Assembly (NCBI GenBank): GCA_050248735.1 | Contig: JBFWRU010000004.1 | Location: 124,001 to 188,000, forward strand | DNA from: JACKFE01 sp050248735 | GTDB lineage: Bacteria; Nitrospirota; Nitrospiria; Nitrospirales; UBA8639 | Direction: 5' to 3' | Length of the DNA stretch: 64,000 nucleotides | In this document: piece after piece, positions 43,329-52,142 of the stretch | Layout of the letters: each line of letters starts with the position of its first letter | Position numbering within the stretch: the stretch's first letter is position 1 | Program-made: the position numbers and the translations under genes | Notes under the pieces: model-generated | Told to the model about the DNA's origin: nothing | Database searches by the model: none | The model's input: only the letters and a program-made list of their open reading frames with translations

Positions 43329-44087
43329 CTACGTCCAACTCACTTCACGAAAGGCAATGGGATGGCCATAGACTGAGTCCGTACGATGTCGAATAGCGGT
43401 TGCCCGGTATCGTTCCCCCGGTAAGTCGATCTGCTCCCCGACTTTCAGATTTCTATTTTCCCGAATAACGGCTTCCGCCGTATACAATAATCGATGTCGC
43501 GATTCCTGATCCGTCAAGCCGATGGCTTGAAAGGTCTCTAATTCATCCCATCCGAATTTGCTCAACCCTCGGGTATGCAACCACATGCGGCCCTCTCCCA
43601 CTCGCTCTTGTTGCTCAATTTGCACATGATCTTCCAAGACAAAAGTCTCCAAGTCGCGATCCCGCCAATCCGAAGGATTCAGATAGGCCCCTGTGCCCAG
43701 ATCGAAGGTTGTGCCCTCCGTTAACAGACTTACTCCTCTGGCTAAACGTGTCCCGTGAAGGACGGCATCCCGGCGGTCTTGTCCGGCCAAGGACGGAGCG
43801 CCGATGAATCCCATGTGAGTATGATCCCACTGGAGCGAAGATTGCCAACGATTGACCTGCTCATCAGAGGGTGACAAATCGATTCGTGCCGTCCAGGACG
43901 TGTGAATCGCGTCAAAATGGAGATGCCCGGAGGACCCAAGAAATTTCACGGTCAGCGGCCCTCCATAGTTTCGATCAAACCAGGCCGCAAGAAACCCCGG
44001 TGGAGGAGGATCGTCATGGGTCCAGCCGATGATAAACGCCGGGACCATTTTAGTGGCAGCCGGTTTTTTCTTTTTAATTTTTTTCAT
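43329..44087 (-). CDS. Hypothetical cytoplasmic protein
   Basis: A 252-residue soluble protein with a Lys-rich start. Visible segments are FIIGWTHDDPPPPGFLAAWF, RDAVLHGTRLARGVSLLTEG and TTFDLGTGAYLNPSDWRDRDLETF, and the end has LKVGEQIDLPGERYRATAIRHR. Helix GWDELETFQAIGLTDQESRH may be an exposed surface. There is no signal or membrane segment. The chosen ATG at 44087 has only a weak upstream site. It lies 95 bases downstream of the Zn-ribbon gene on the same strand, so it may be the third gene of the pgl operon. I do not recognise the family. Confidence 0.65.
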   Translation of the reverse strand: MKKIKKKKPAATKMVPAFIIGWTHDDPPPPGFLAAWFDRNYGGPLTVKFLGSSGHLHFDAIHTSWTARIDLSPSDEQVNRWQSSLQWDHTHMGFIGAPSLAGQDRRDAVLHGTRLARGVSLLTEGTTFDLGTGAYLNPSDWRDRDLETFVLEDHVQIEQQERVGEGRMWLHTRGLSKFGWDELETFQAIGLTDQESRHRLLYTAEAVIRENRNLKVGEQIDLPGERYRATAIRHRTDSVYGHPIAFREVSWT

Positions 44088-44182
44088 CTCGAAAGTTTCC
44101 ACACGAACAGGGAGGAAGTATTAGGTCCAACGCAGAATCTCCACGGAGAACCAGGATGGATGATTTCTGCAGCGGCAAAAAC

Positions 44183-44578
44183 TCATCGTTTGGCTTCTTC
44201 GGGAGGCCAATCCAATTCTTCCTGACGGCCACAGTAGGGACAGGTGATGCGATAACGAGCCCGCCTCCGAGGATTGGGCAGGGATTGAAAATGAAGCGGG
44301 GCCTGATCGAAGGGACAGACCGGCTCCAGATGTAACAGGTGCTCTTCTGTAATCTCCATGAGGGAGCCCTCATCCCATGGCGGTTCCTCTTGCCTCTCCC
44401 CCATAATCCGTTCCTCCCAATTACAGCTTTCGCACCGGAACACAAACGTCTTCACCGGGGAAGCCAGAGGCGACGCATCCTCCACAGACACGGGGCCGGG
44501 GCAGGAGGAAGTCCCGCAGGAAACATGTTGTTTATGCAGGGCTTGGATAAAGGCTAATGGTGCCTTTGTCGTTTTCAT
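44183..44578 (-). CDS. Zinc-ribbon-like hypothetical protein
   Basis: A 131-residue protein with three Cys-pair sites: CGTSSC near residue 21, CESCN near 49 and CPYCGRQEELDW near 113. The last two CxxC pairs suggest one zinc ribbon. No signal peptide is present. The ATG at 44578 has AAGGAAGG about 5 nt upstream and is only two bases after the stop of the 6-phosphogluconolactonase gene, so the pair is translationally coupled. What connects it with sugar metabolism is unknown. Confidence 0.7.
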   Translation of the reverse strand: MKTTKAPLAFIQALHKQHVSCGTSSCPGPVSVEDASPLASPVKTFVFRCESCNWEERIMGERQEEPPWDEGSLMEITEEHLLHLEPVCPFDQAPLHFQSLPNPRRRARYRITCPYCGRQEELDWPPEEAKR

Positions 44579-44580
44579 GG

Positions 44581-45357
44581 TCACCTTCCTTTGCGTGATA
44601 TCCAGTTGGTCGCAACCGTGTTGGTCAACAGGCTTGCCGCCGCTTGGTCCATCATCCAGGTCACCTGCCCTGATGACGGGCTCACCAATTGGGCGGGATA
44701 GACTTGAGGAGTCCGAGGGCCTTCCAATACGGATTGAACAGCCAGCGCCTTATCCTGTCCACTGACGAGAAAGACGACGTCATTTGCCGCATTCAAAACC
44801 GGAGGCGTGAGAGTGATACGGAACGTCTGAAGTTTTTCCACCCAATTGGCCACCACCGTGCGCTTGGTTTCCTGAAGAGCCGTGGTGTTCGGAAACAAGG
44901 AAGCGGTATGACCATCCGGCCCCATCCCCAGTAACACCAGATCAAACCGCGGAAGATTGTTCTCTCCACGTTGCACATGTTCGCTCAGAACCTGCCCATA
45001 GCGCAGGGCAGCTTCCTCAGGTTCGCGTTCTCCTTCCACCCGAAAGACATGGTGAGAGGCAATAGGAACATGATCCAACAAACTGTCCTTGGCCATACGA
45101 AAATTACTGTCCGAATGGTCTGGGGGCACACACCGCTCATCACCCCAGAAGATTTTGCAGGAAGACCAATCGCATTGCGAGCGGTAGGGATCGGCGGCTA
45201 ACAACCGAAAGAGACCTCGAGGAGTGGATCCGCCTGACAAGGCAATGGAATATGAGACCCCCGAAGTGGAGGAACTTGGAATTTTCTCACAAAAGAATTG
45301 TGCTGCAGCTTCGAAAACCTCCTCTTGGGTCTTACAGACCACAACCGTGCTCGCCAT
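44581..45357 (-). CDS. pgl: 6-phosphogluconolactonase
   Basis: A 258-residue cytoplasmic enzyme that hydrolyses 6-phosphogluconolactone in the oxidative pentose phosphate pathway. The signature segments are present: YSIALSGGSTPRGLFRLLA, KIFWGDERCVPPDHSDSNFR and FDLVLLGMGPDGHTASLFP, the last with the catalytic His. The length is normal for the family. GAGGAAGAG lies close to the ATG. It is followed by a coupled small Zn-ribbon gene; a transaldolase-family gene lies 0.6 kb away on the other strand, so pentose phosphate genes cluster loosely here. Confidence 0.95.
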   Translation of the reverse strand: MASTVVVCKTQEEVFEAAAQFFCEKIPSSSTSGVSYSIALSGGSTPRGLFRLLAADPYRSQCDWSSCKIFWGDERCVPPDHSDSNFRMAKDSLLDHVPIASHHVFRVEGEREPEEAALRYGQVLSEHVQRGENNLPRFDLVLLGMGPDGHTASLFPNTTALQETKRTVVANWVEKLQTFRITLTPPVLNAANDVVFLVSGQDKALAVQSVLEGPRTPQVYPAQLVSPSSGQVTWMMDQAAASLLTNTVATNWISRKGR

Positions 45358-45486
45358 TACGTCTCTTCCTCATCTATAAGGTTTTGCTTGGATTCTTCAC
45401 CTGTGACTGAATCCACAGGTATGCGAACTGGGAAAACAACCCACCAACCAGCCTGTACCGGAAGGAAGATATGCACTGGCGGACTG

Positions 45487-45798
45487 TTAGCAATCGGTAT
45501 ACTCGTAATCGTCCAATTTGCCTTCTTTGTCGAAATCCAGAATAATCTTGCACTTATTGGGAGAGAAGTTAAAAAAAGGAAATCGGGATTCTCCGCCTGC
45601 AATACGGGAGTAGACCCATGTTTCCCCACCAAAAAATCTGGCCGACTTCCCGCTCGGCTTCCCCCAGTTCTCCTCAAACCACGCTTGAGATTTCCCTTCC
45701 ATTTCAGCAGGATCGAGAGAGGCATCAAGATAAGGGTTACCTCCACACCCTCCCATGAGCAACCCTAGGACCAATACCAGCCCATAGAAATAGTTCAC
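45487..45798 (-). CDS. Small BamE-like lipoprotein
   Basis: A 103-residue lipoprotein with the signal ending LLMGGC. The mature domain has AWFEENWGKPSGK, then ETWVYSR and ILDFDKEGKLDDYEY, matching the order of the BamE/SmpA fold (helix, lG-P turn, W-Y strand, F-x-G-L strand). The start is a GTG at 45798 with AAGGAGG 5 nt upstream; the frame extends upstream without a site. BamE belongs to the outer-membrane beta-barrel assembly machine, but many small lipoproteins share this fold, so the exact role is open. Confidence 0.7.
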   Translation of the reverse strand: MNYFYGLVLVLGLLMGGCGGNPYLDASLDPAEMEGKSQAWFEENWGKPSGKSARFFGGETWVYSRIAGGESRFPFFNFSPNKCKIILDFDKEGKLDDYEYTDC

Positions 45799-45985
45799 AC
45801 CATCCTCCTTGTTCAATTCGCCTCTCCGGATCAACACAGGATACTAAAAAATTGTAGCCCTCAATGCCCTGGCAGTCAAACACAGGGAGATTGATCCACA
45901 CTCCGATTGTGCGGAAATGGTCCGTTGATTACAATGGAACAATCGCTCATCTTGGACCCATTCATCATACGCAAAGAGGTTGCCA

Positions 45986-46642
45986 ATGAAACTGTATCTT
46001 GACACCGGAAGTGCCAAAGAAATTCGAGAAGCCGCCAGTTACGGTTTACTGGATGGAGTCACCACCAACCCTTCACTCGTGTCAAAGGAAGGTCGGGACT
46101 TTACCGATTTATTAAAGGAAATTTGCAGTATCGTGGATGGCCCCATTAGTGCCGAGGTTGTCAGCCTTGAGGCCGACGCCATGGTCAAAGAAGGACGTGA
46201 GTTAGCCAAGATTCACAAAAACATCGTGGTGAAAGTCCCACTCATTCCCGAAGGGTTAAAAGCCACCAGGCAAATGTCATCTGAAGGAATCCGGGTCAAC
46301 GTGACCCTGTGCTTTTCGCCCACACAAGCCTTGCTGGCTGCCAAAGCCGGCGCCTGGTGTGTGTCTCCCTTTATTGGACGGTTGGATGATATCAGTTCAG
46401 ACGGCATGGAGTTGATCCGGCAAATCCTGACCATCTATGAAAATTACGCCTTTTCCACCCAGGTACTCGTCGCCAGCGTGCGGCATCCCCAGCATGTCGT
46501 TGAGGCTGCCCTGGCAGGAGGACATATCTGTACCATGCCCTTCGGAATCTTTCAGCAGTTGGTCAAACATCCCTTGACTGATATCGGCTTGAAAAAATTC
46601 CTGTCGGATTGGGAAGCCAGCAAAAACCAGCCAAAGGGATAA
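45986..46642 (+). CDS. Transaldolase family protein (fructose-6-phosphate aldolase type)
   Basis: A 218-residue cytoplasmic enzyme of the short transaldolase subfamily (TalC/Fsa). It has MKLYLDTGS at the start, DGVTTNPSLVSKEGR, and IVVKVPLIPEGLKA with Lys83 as the Schiff-base residue, then GAWCVSPFIGRLDD and VASVRHPQHVVEAAL. The length and motifs cannot separate transaldolase from fructose-6-phosphate aldolase. AGAGG lies 6 nt before the ATG. It probably completes the non-oxidative pentose phosphate pathway, in keeping with the nearby pgl. Confidence 0.93.
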   Translation: MKLYLDTGSAKEIREAASYGLLDGVTTNPSLVSKEGRDFTDLLKEICSIVDGPISAEVVSLEADAMVKEGRELAKIHKNIVVKVPLIPEGLKATRQMSSEGIRVNVTLCFSPTQALLAAKAGAWCVSPFIGRLDDISSDGMELIRQILTIYENYAFSTQVLVASVRHPQHVVEAALAGGHICTMPFGIFQQLVKHPLTDIGLKKFLSDWEASKNQPKG

Positions 46643-46690
46643 ATCTCAGAGTTTTACGTTGTTCGCTCAGAAGAGAGCTGACGTATCAGG

Positions 46691-47383
46691 CTACGAAGCT
46701 TCTGTTTTGGTCAGCGCACGGGCACGGCGGAATACCTGATGAAACATCGGTCGAGTCAGGGTGCCCGTAAACGTATTCTGTTGGCTCGGATGGTAGGAAC
46801 TCAACAATGTCACACCCCATGGCAAATGGTATTCGGCCCCATGGGAAAACTTCGGTCGCGGGAAAACCCGGTCGAAGCCCATAGCCTGGCAGGTCCGCAG
46901 GTATTCATCGAAGGCAATTTTTCCCAATGCGACGACGACCTTCACGTTTCGTAACAACCGCAATTCTTCCTCCAGGTAGGGACGACAGGTTTCAAACTCG
47001 TCTTTGGTGGGTTTATTGGCCGGCGGAGCACATCGGACGGCAGCGGCCACATAACACCGGTACAGCATGAGACCGTCTTCCTTATGCACCGATGTCGGTT
47101 GATTGGCAAAACCAAAGGCATGCAACGCTTCATAGAGCCAGTCTCCACTCCGATCTCCGGTAAACACCCGTCCAGTGCGATTGCCGCCATGTGCGGCGGG
47201 AGCTAACCCCACCACGAACAGACGGGCTTTTTCATCCCCAAACCCGGGAACCGGTCGTCCCCAATACTCCCATTCACGAAACCGCTTCACCTTTTCACGG
47301 GCAATCGCCTGACGATAACTCGTCAGACGCCGGCACTTCGTACAATCCGCGACCGTTTGTTGAATAAGCCTCAATGATTGCAT
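46691..47383 (-). CDS. Family 5-like (UdgB) uracil-DNA glycosylase
   Basis: A 230-residue DNA repair enzyme that removes uracil from DNA. Four Cys for an Fe-S cluster are visible: CTKC near the N-terminus, VRCAPP and ETCRPY. The active-site motifs are GLAPAAHGGNRTGRVFTGD and the C-terminal SYHPSQQNTFTG, with the His-Pro-Ser pattern. The first motif lacks the acidic residue of classical glycosylases, as in family 5. The protein is about the usual length. It faces the transaldolase gene convergently. Its role is base excision repair of deaminated DNA. Confidence 0.9.
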   Translation of the reverse strand: MQSLRLIQQTVADCTKCRRLTSYRQAIAREKVKRFREWEYWGRPVPGFGDEKARLFVVGLAPAAHGGNRTGRVFTGDRSGDWLYEALHAFGFANQPTSVHKEDGLMLYRCYVAAAVRCAPPANKPTKDEFETCRPYLEEELRLLRNVKVVVALGKIAFDEYLRTCQAMGFDRVFPRPKFSHGAEYHLPWGVTLLSSYHPSQQNTFTGTLTRPMFHQVFRRARALTKTEAS

Positions 47384-47640
47384 TCTCGTGGCATCTTACC
47401 ACACCCTGGTCCGATTGAATGAAGCCCCCTCCTCTCTGTTCGAGTTCCGGACCCGAAAGACGAACGCTGTATATCCATTCCGGTCACCACCCTTGTATTG
47501 ACATTTTTCTTAAGGAAATGCAGGCTATCTCGTAGGTAGGTGCTGATTTGCTTCCCCCCCTCTTCACGAGGTTGATTGAATGACCTCAGTGCTTCCAAGC
47601 GAACACATAACGACACGCAAATACCGAGGGAAAACCTTGC

Positions 47641-50067
47641 ATGCCTCTTCTCCCTAAACCACCTTCCGCCTCCACCTCTCGGACTCCGGATTCTGAGGCG
47701 CCCTCTCCTGCTTCAGACGAATTTCGTCGACAACAAGTTCATCAACTGTTTTCCTTGGTTCCGATAGCTATCCTGGCTTCGTTAATCAATGGCGGACTGG
47801 TGGGATTGATCCTCATTGAGGTAATCCAGCCATCGGTCGTGTGGGGGTGGCTTCTCGGCCTCGTGGTGATTAACGTGCTGTGGACAGGCCTGGTCTTTGC
47901 TTATCGACGAGCATCGAAACCCCTGGCCAGGCCCCACCTGTGGCTTGCCGGGTTTGTCACGGGCAATTTGGTTTCCGGCCTTCTTTGGGGAACGGCCGGC
48001 ATTGCCTTGTATCCGCCCTCCTCACCAAGCCACGAAATGTTTCTGACCCTCGTGATGGGAGGGATGACTGCAGGCTCTACCGCCATTCATGCCGCGTATT
48101 TTCCAGCATTTTTAGCCTATAGCCTTCCCACCATTCTCCCGCTCCCTATTCAATTTTTTATGCAGGGAGATGCTCCTCATCAAGCGGTGAGCATGATGGG
48201 CCTCATGTTCATCGCCGTCATTATCGTCACGGCCCGGCGAAATTTCTGCATGATCAAGGATACGTTGAACTTAGAAACGGAAAACTTCCGGCTCATCAAT
48301 CACCTGGAACAGGCTCGCTCTCAAGCCGAGACCTTGAATCATTCCTTAACCAAGGAAATTACACATCGAAGAGAAATCGAAACCCAGTTGATTCACCACA
48401 AAGACAATCTGGAATCCCTCATCCAAACCCGGACCGCTGAATTACAACGATCGGAAGCTCGGTACCGCATGGTCGTCGAAAAGATTTCTGATGTCATTTG
48501 GGTCATGGATCTGGATGGATCGCGGTTCTCCTATATCAGCCCATCTATGGAAGGCCTGCTGGGTTACTCGGAACGGGACATCGAGACCCTTTCCATCAAA
48601 ACTTTCCTCCCTCCGACGTCTCTTGAAAAAATGCAGGCCGTCCTGTCCCAGACACTCGCCTATCACCAAGCCCATGAGGGAAACCGGTCATTTTTGCTGG
48701 TCTTGGAACATCGCCATCGAGATGGATTTCCGGTGTGGGCAGAAATTCGAGGCAGCCTCCTGCTCAATGAGGCCAACCAGCCCATCGGCATAACCGGTAT
48801 TACCAGGGATGTGACCGAACGACGGAAGATGGAGGATGAAAAACACCAATTGGAAGATCAATTGCTCAGATCTCAAAAATTAGAGGCCCTGGGAACCCTG
48901 GCGGGAGGCATCGCACATGATTTTAATAATTTTCTCACCACGATCATGGGAAACATTACTCTGGCCAAACACTATTTTCGATCGTCAGGAGAAGATAAAC
49001 CCTACTTGCATAGAGCCGAACAAGCCTCCCTGCGAGCAAAAGGGCTGACCCAACAATTACTGACATTTTCCAAAGGGGGAGAACCCATTAAGCAGCCGCT
49101 GGACCTGAAGGACTTGCTCAAGGAATCTTCGGAACTGGCCATGGCCGGATCTGCCATCGCCTGTCAGATCTTATCTTCTCCCCATTTATGGCTTATCGAG
49201 GGGGACCCGGGACAAATCAGCCAGGTCATCCAAAATCTGTTAATTAATGCCCGTCAGGCTATGCCACATGGAGGATCCGTCACGATCCAGGCAGAAAATA
49301 TGCACTTTCCCGACCATGACCATATCAGCTCCCTTCCTCTTGCGGCCGGTCCCTATGTCAAAGTCACAATCATTGACCAAGGAATCGGCATCCCCAAAGA
49401 TCATCTCGCCAAAATTTTTGATCCCTACTTTTCCACGAAACCTCAAGGGCATGGACTGGGACTAGCCTCGACCTATGCGATCATGCAAAAACATGCCGGT
49501 CATATTATCGTGGAGTCAGAAGTCGGAGTCGGCACCACCTTCACCCTCTTCCTGTTCGCCTCACCCAATGCTCTGAAGGCCGCCACCAGACCCCAACTCG
49601 GCATCCGTCGTGGACAAGGGAAAATTCTCGTCATGGACGATGAGGATTCCATTCGCATCATGGTGAGGGAAATGCTTGTTCACTGTGGATACCAGGTCAC
49701 ACTGGCCAATGATGGCGAGGAAACCCTTGCCGCATACAAACACGCCATGAACAATCAATCCCCGTTTAACTTGGTGATTTTGGATTTAACCGTTCCAGGA
49801 AAACTGGGAGGCCTGGAAACGTTTGCCCAATTACGTCAACTTGATCCACGCGTGGCCGCTCTTGTTTCCAGTGGCTATTCCACAGACCCCATTATGGCCA
49901 ATTTTGCCGCTCATGGTTTTGCCGGTGTGATTGCCAAACCATACTCGATGATTGACCTCAGTCAAATGGTGCACAAAATTCTCTGGAATGCCCCCCTTCC
50001 ACCGTCAGGGACATCTTCTTCCGATCCACTCAGACAGCGGTCATCACTCTACCCATTCTCCCCTTAA
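47641..50067 (+). CDS. Hybrid sensor histidine kinase with membrane domain, PAS and receiver
   Basis: An 808-residue signalling protein. Residues about 35-200 form six membrane segments (MASE-like sensor). A coiled coil (about 215-265) connects to a PAS domain (about 270-395; RYRMVVEKISDVIWVMD). The HisKA domain has the phospho-acceptor in GGIAHDFNNFLTTIMGN, then the ATPase has NARQAMPHGG, DQGIGIP, DPYFSTK and GLGLAS. The receiver (about 660-780) has MDDEDSIR and LVILDLTVPG with the phospho-Asp, and KPYSM. GAGGGAAAA lies before the ATG. The HDFNN form is typical of kinases that phosphorylate a fused receiver. No separate output regulator is next to it, so the target is unknown. Confidence 0.95.
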   Translation: MPLLPKPPSASTSRTPDSEAPSPASDEFRRQQVHQLFSLVPIAILASLINGGLVGLILIEVIQPSVVWGWLLGLVVINVLWTGLVFAYRRASKPLARPHLWLAGFVTGNLVSGLLWGTAGIALYPPSSPSHEMFLTLVMGGMTAGSTAIHAAYFPAFLAYSLPTILPLPIQFFMQGDAPHQAVSMMGLMFIAVIIVTARRNFCMIKDTLNLETENFRLINHLEQARSQAETLNHSLTKEITHRREIETQLIHHKDNLESLIQTRTAELQRSEARYRMVVEKISDVIWVMDLDGSRFSYISPSMEGLLGYSERDIETLSIKTFLPPTSLEKMQAVLSQTLAYHQAHEGNRSFLLVLEHRHRDGFPVWAEIRGSLLLNEANQPIGITGITRDVTERRKMEDEKHQLEDQLLRSQKLEALGTLAGGIAHDFNNFLTTIMGNITLAKHYFRSSGEDKPYLHRAEQASLRAKGLTQQLLTFSKGGEPIKQPLDLKDLLKESSELAMAGSAIACQILSSPHLWLIEGDPGQISQVIQNLLINARQAMPHGGSVTIQAENMHFPDHDHISSLPLAAGPYVKVTIIDQGIGIPKDHLAKIFDPYFSTKPQGHGLGLASTYAIMQKHAGHIIVESEVGVGTTFTLFLFASPNALKAATRPQLGIRRGQGKILVMDDEDSIRIMVREMLVHCGYQVTLANDGEETLAAYKHAMNNQSPFNLVILDLTVPGKLGGLETFAQLRQLDPRVAALVSSGYSTDPIMANFAAHGFAGVIAKPYSMIDLSQMVHKILWNAPLPPSGTSSSDPLRQRSSLYPFSP

Positions 50068-50223
50068 TACTCAGGCATGCCGTTCTCAGGCCCCCTGGAG
50101 CCAGGGGCTTCGCCAGAACCCTGGCAACCCAATCTCTCATTTATCTCGACTCATACTCTTTCCTCGTGACTGACCAGACACTGATTTCTTCTCCTCCATT
50201 TGGGAACTTTGGGAGCAACTCAA

Positions 50224-51669
50224 ATGATATGGTACAGTCCGGATTCATCACTCCTGAGAATCAGCGGAAACGTCTCACCCACATATTTACCAGCCGAATC
50301 CATGCCAAGCATCCGCTCAAAAAAACACAGGATCATTCTCCAACATACCAACCGCAAAGCAAAAGGGATTCTCAAATCTCTTGTTGCGGCGGGACTTGAT
50401 GCCTGTGATCCTCTCATAGGCGTCACACGAGCCATTCATCTCAAAAACAACCAGCTTGATGTCGAAGGGTGTCTTTATAATTTGACGAAATATAACCGTG
50501 TGGTTTGCGTCGGAGCCGGGAAGGCCTCCGGGCAGATGGCCGTCGGATTGGAACAGGTGCTTGGGGATCAACTTGAAGGTGGGATAGCCCTGGTCAAAGA
50601 CGGGTATGGAGTACCCTGCAGGAAAATTCAGATCATTGAAGCTGCCCATCCGGTGCCGGACCGTCGAGGAGTCAAAGCCACTCAACGCATACTGTCTCTG
50701 GTTCGCTCTCTCACCAAACACGATCTCCTGATTGTCCTGCTTTCAGGGGGCGCATCCAGTCTGCTCTGTGCACCGTCGCCCGGCCTGACCCTGTCCGACA
50801 AACAACGCACCACCAATCTTCTTCTCAAGTCCGGCGCCACCATTCAGGAAATGAATATCGTTCGCAAGCATCTATCCGCCATCAAGGGCGGAAAATTGGC
50901 ACAAGCCACACCGGCAACCATTCTGACCTTGATTATTTCAGATGTCCTAAACGATGACCTGGGCACCATCGGGTCCGGGCCCACCATCCCAGATTCCTCC
51001 ACCTTCCAGGATGCCATAGACATTCTCAAGCAATTTGCAATATGGACAAAAGTACCTGTTTCTGTTCAATGGCATTTGAAGAAGGGACTCACCGGAAAGA
51101 TTTCTGAAACCTGGAACCCAACCCGTCGACAGAATGCTCGCAATCGACATATCATCCTTGCCAATAATCGGAATGCCATCGAAGGTGTCGCCATCGCATC
51201 CAGGAAATTGAAGCTAAAACCTTTCATTCTTCCTATGCCATTGCAAGGGGAGGCAAAGGAGATAGGCCGCATCCTGGGAAGTTTCGTCAGAGATCTCGTT
51301 GAATTCGGCAATCCGCTTCGCCCGCCGGCCTGCCTCATTGCCGGAGGCGAACCGACCGTCACCGTGACAGGAAAAGGCAAAGGCGGACGGGCTCAGGAAT
51401 GCGTCCTGGCCGCAGCTGAAGATCTGGCTGGACTCAAAAACGTGTTTGTGGCAGGGTTTGGAACGGACGGAACGGATGGCCCAACCGAGGTGGCAGGCGC
51501 CGTGGTCGATGGAAAGACACAGAAACGAGCCTCCAGAAAAGGACTGGATACTCAAAAGTTTCTGGACCGCAACGACAGTTACCATTTCTTTAAACAGGTT
51601 GGCGGCCATATCATCACCGGTTCCACCGGCACCAATGTGAACGACATCTATTTGATCGTGGCTTTTTGA
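50224..51669 (+). CDS. Glycerate 2-kinase (GckA/MOFRL type)
   Basis: A 481-residue cytoplasmic enzyme that phosphorylates D-glycerate to 2-phosphoglycerate. The N-terminal DUF4147 domain has VVCVGAGKASGQMA, the EAAHPVPDRRGV segment, LLSGGASSLLCAP and NIVRKHLSAIKGGKLA. The C-terminal MOFRL domain has CLIAGGEPTVTVTGKGKGGRAQECVLAAA, and ends with GTDGTDGPTEVAGAVVDG and STGTNVNDIYLIV. The start at 50224 has GGGAG 8 nt upstream; an in-frame ATG at 50302 would trim a non-conserved stretch and is a fair alternative. It lets the cell use glycerate from photorespiration-like or serine-type routes. The MazG-like gene follows closely. Confidence 0.93.
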   Translation: MIWYSPDSSLLRISGNVSPTYLPAESMPSIRSKKHRIILQHTNRKAKGILKSLVAAGLDACDPLIGVTRAIHLKNNQLDVEGCLYNLTKYNRVVCVGAGKASGQMAVGLEQVLGDQLEGGIALVKDGYGVPCRKIQIIEAAHPVPDRRGVKATQRILSLVRSLTKHDLLIVLLSGGASSLLCAPSPGLTLSDKQRTTNLLLKSGATIQEMNIVRKHLSAIKGGKLAQATPATILTLIISDVLNDDLGTIGSGPTIPDSSTFQDAIDILKQFAIWTKVPVSVQWHLKKGLTGKISETWNPTRRQNARNRHIILANNRNAIEGVAIASRKLKLKPFILPMPLQGEAKEIGRILGSFVRDLVEFGNPLRPPACLIAGGEPTVTVTGKGKGGRAQECVLAAAEDLAGLKNVFVAGFGTDGTDGPTEVAGAVVDGKTQKRASRKGLDTQKFLDRNDSYHFFKQVGGHIITGSTGTNVNDIYLIVAF

Positions 51670-51725
51670 ACGCATATTTTTCACTTTTTCTCCTTTACGG
51701 GGAGAACTACAGGAGGGCGAGAACA

Positions 51726-52106
51726 TTGAACGACGCACAACGGATGGTTCAGGAATTTCATGAACAATTCGACATTCACGTATCGCCGACACCTGCGGTT
51801 CCGGATGAACCCACGAAAACTCTCCGGAAACGGTTGATCCAAGAAGAATTCGAGGAACTGCAGGAAGCCATGCAGGAAAAGGATTTGCCATCCATCGCCA
51901 AAGAGCTGGCTGATCTGCTGTATGTCGTCTATGGCACTGCCGTCTCTCTGGGCATCGACATGGAACCAGTCTTTAAAGAAGTGCACCGCTCCAACATGAG
52001 TAAAGTGGGCGGCTACAAACGCGAGGACGGCAAATGGGTCAAACCCCCAACCTATTCCCCGGCCGAGTTGAGCCCTATCATTCAATCCCAAATGTCAGGA
52101 AGTTAA
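51726..52106 (+). CDS. MazG-like nucleotide pyrophosphohydrolase
   Basis: A 126-residue protein of the all-alpha NTP pyrophosphatase (MazG/HisE-like) family. RMVQEFHEQF starts the first helix; EEFEELQEAM and AKELADLLYVVYGTAVSLG give the metal-binding EExxE and ExxD sites. The end HRSNMSKVGGYKREDGKWVKPP is typical of this phage- and bacteria-wide group. It probably hydrolyses non-canonical or excess NTPs. The start is a TTG at 51726 because AGGAGGG lies about 9 nt upstream; ATG at 51744 is an alternative. It is 56 bases after the glycerate kinase gene. Confidence 0.88.
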   Translation: MNDAQRMVQEFHEQFDIHVSPTPAVPDEPTKTLRKRLIQEEFEELQEAMQEKDLPSIAKELADLLYVVYGTAVSLGIDMEPVFKEVHRSNMSKVGGYKREDGKWVKPPTYSPAELSPIIQSQMSGS

Positions 52107-52142
52107 GCCGACGCGTTGAAGATTTGAGTAAAAAGGTTGGTA